Source of the DNA: Planctomycetaceae bacterium
GTDB taxonomy: Bacteria; Planctomycetota; Planctomycetia; Pirellulales; Thermoguttaceae
Direction: 5' to 3'
Length of the DNA stretch: 45,676 bases
NCBI GenBank assembly: GCA_031274255.1
Contig: JAISQK010000079.1
Span: 1 to 45,676, forward strand
Positions 45,594-45,676 of this stretch are shown here, one piece after another. A program made the translations under genes and the position numbers. The notes beneath the pieces are model-generated. The model had not been told where the DNA came from, made no database searches, and saw only the letters and a list, made by a program, of their open reading frames with translations. Positions within the stretch are counted from its first letter, which is position 1; each line of letters begins with the position of its first letter.

Positions 45594-45676
45594 ATGAAAC
45601 ACAAACTCAAACTTTTCACCTCTCTTCTCCTTCCGTTGCTGGTTCTGGCAACAAACGCGGCGGTTTTTGCCGCTCC
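45594..45676 (+). CDS. Exported protein, N-terminal fragment (3' end outside window)
   Basis: 27 codons are visible. ATG 45594 has AAAGG 8 bases upstream, which is why it is preferred over the in-frame ATG at 45579 that lies before the SD. The sequence MKHKLKLFTSLLLPLLVLAT followed by NAAVFAA is a classical signal peptide, probably cut near VFA. Nothing of the mature protein can be read, so family is unknown. Confidence 0.65.
   Translation, partial: MKHKLKLFTSLLLPLLVLATNAAVFAA

Noticed and set aside
1-45676. tRNA or rRNA genes
   Set aside because: No cloverleaf or rRNA signature was recognised by eye; a dedicated search (tRNAscan-SE, Infernal) could show otherwise.

Overview
The window looks like a chromosomal segment of a planctomycete, probably of the Pirellulales/Thermoguttaceae type. 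The evidence is internal. There are two DUF1559 proteins with the H-X9-DG signature, one of them a true pseudopilin paired with a small carboxypeptidase-regulatory-like lipoprotein. There is also an FGE-type sulfatase, a very short ECF sigma-factor operon, large exported proteins with planctomycete-style N-termini, and two enormous membrane-anchored proteins of a kind seen in this phylum. Genus cannot be fixed from sequence alone. The DNA is moderately GC-rich; intergenic DNA is AT-rich except where dispersed repeats sit.

Layout. 1-801: 3' part of an IS66 element, whose transposase has lost one catalytic Asp. 861-3688 (minus): ECF sigma factor, small one-TM protein and secreted protein in one overlapping operon, divergent from a DUF1559-domain secreted protein (3881-5599), which is followed by a CoaB-like synthetase (5632-6261). 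6261-6361: a 101-bp IS630-type MITE. 6652-8115: HAD hydrolase divergent from an unknown protein. 8116-8970: repeat-rich spacer. 8971-9702: NicO-type nickel/cobalt permease. 9804-11938 (minus): thiG-lysA. 12029-15304 (minus): exported CAP/Calx-beta protein. 15853-18288 (minus): pyrB and a fused hisHF. 18393-30177 (minus): two giant proteins of 2712 and 1217 residues in one overlapping operon. 30866-31060: YjfB-like small protein. 31485-34660 (plus): sulfatase, BON-like protein and a Ser/Gly-rich secreted protein ending in a clear terminator. 34747-38400 (minus): RecJ, a SET-domain protein and ferrochelatase. 38656-39860 (plus): RicT/PSP1 protein running into an IS630 transposase remnant. 40086-41978: sigma-54-type promoter, pseudopilin and lipoprotein. 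42024-44441: Na+/dicarboxylate symporter and cyanophycinase-like peptidase. 44463-45510: a second repeat-rich block. 45594-end: start of another exported protein.

The most unusual material is outside the genes. At least ten copies of a modular, palindrome-rich repeat are scattered through the spacers. Their short hairpins differ between copies by paired, compensatory changes, so a folded RNA or DNA form seems to be maintained. Two of these repeat blocks (about 8.3-8.6 kb and 45.1-45.4 kb, in opposite orientation) also carry a 21-bp tandem repeat and shared flanking segments, forming a composite element. Mobile DNA has also altered gene ends: the MITE supplies the coaB stop codon, the IS630 remnant forms the last codons of the ricT-like gene, and a repeat copy forms the C-terminus of the HAD protein.

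Metabolically the genes cover amino-acid, cofactor and nucleotide synthesis (lysA, thiG, hisHF, pyrB, coaB, hemH) plus use of external polymers (sulfatase; cyanophycinase with an acidic amino-acid-type transporter). All functions are inferred from recognised motifs and family knowledge; no database search was possible.
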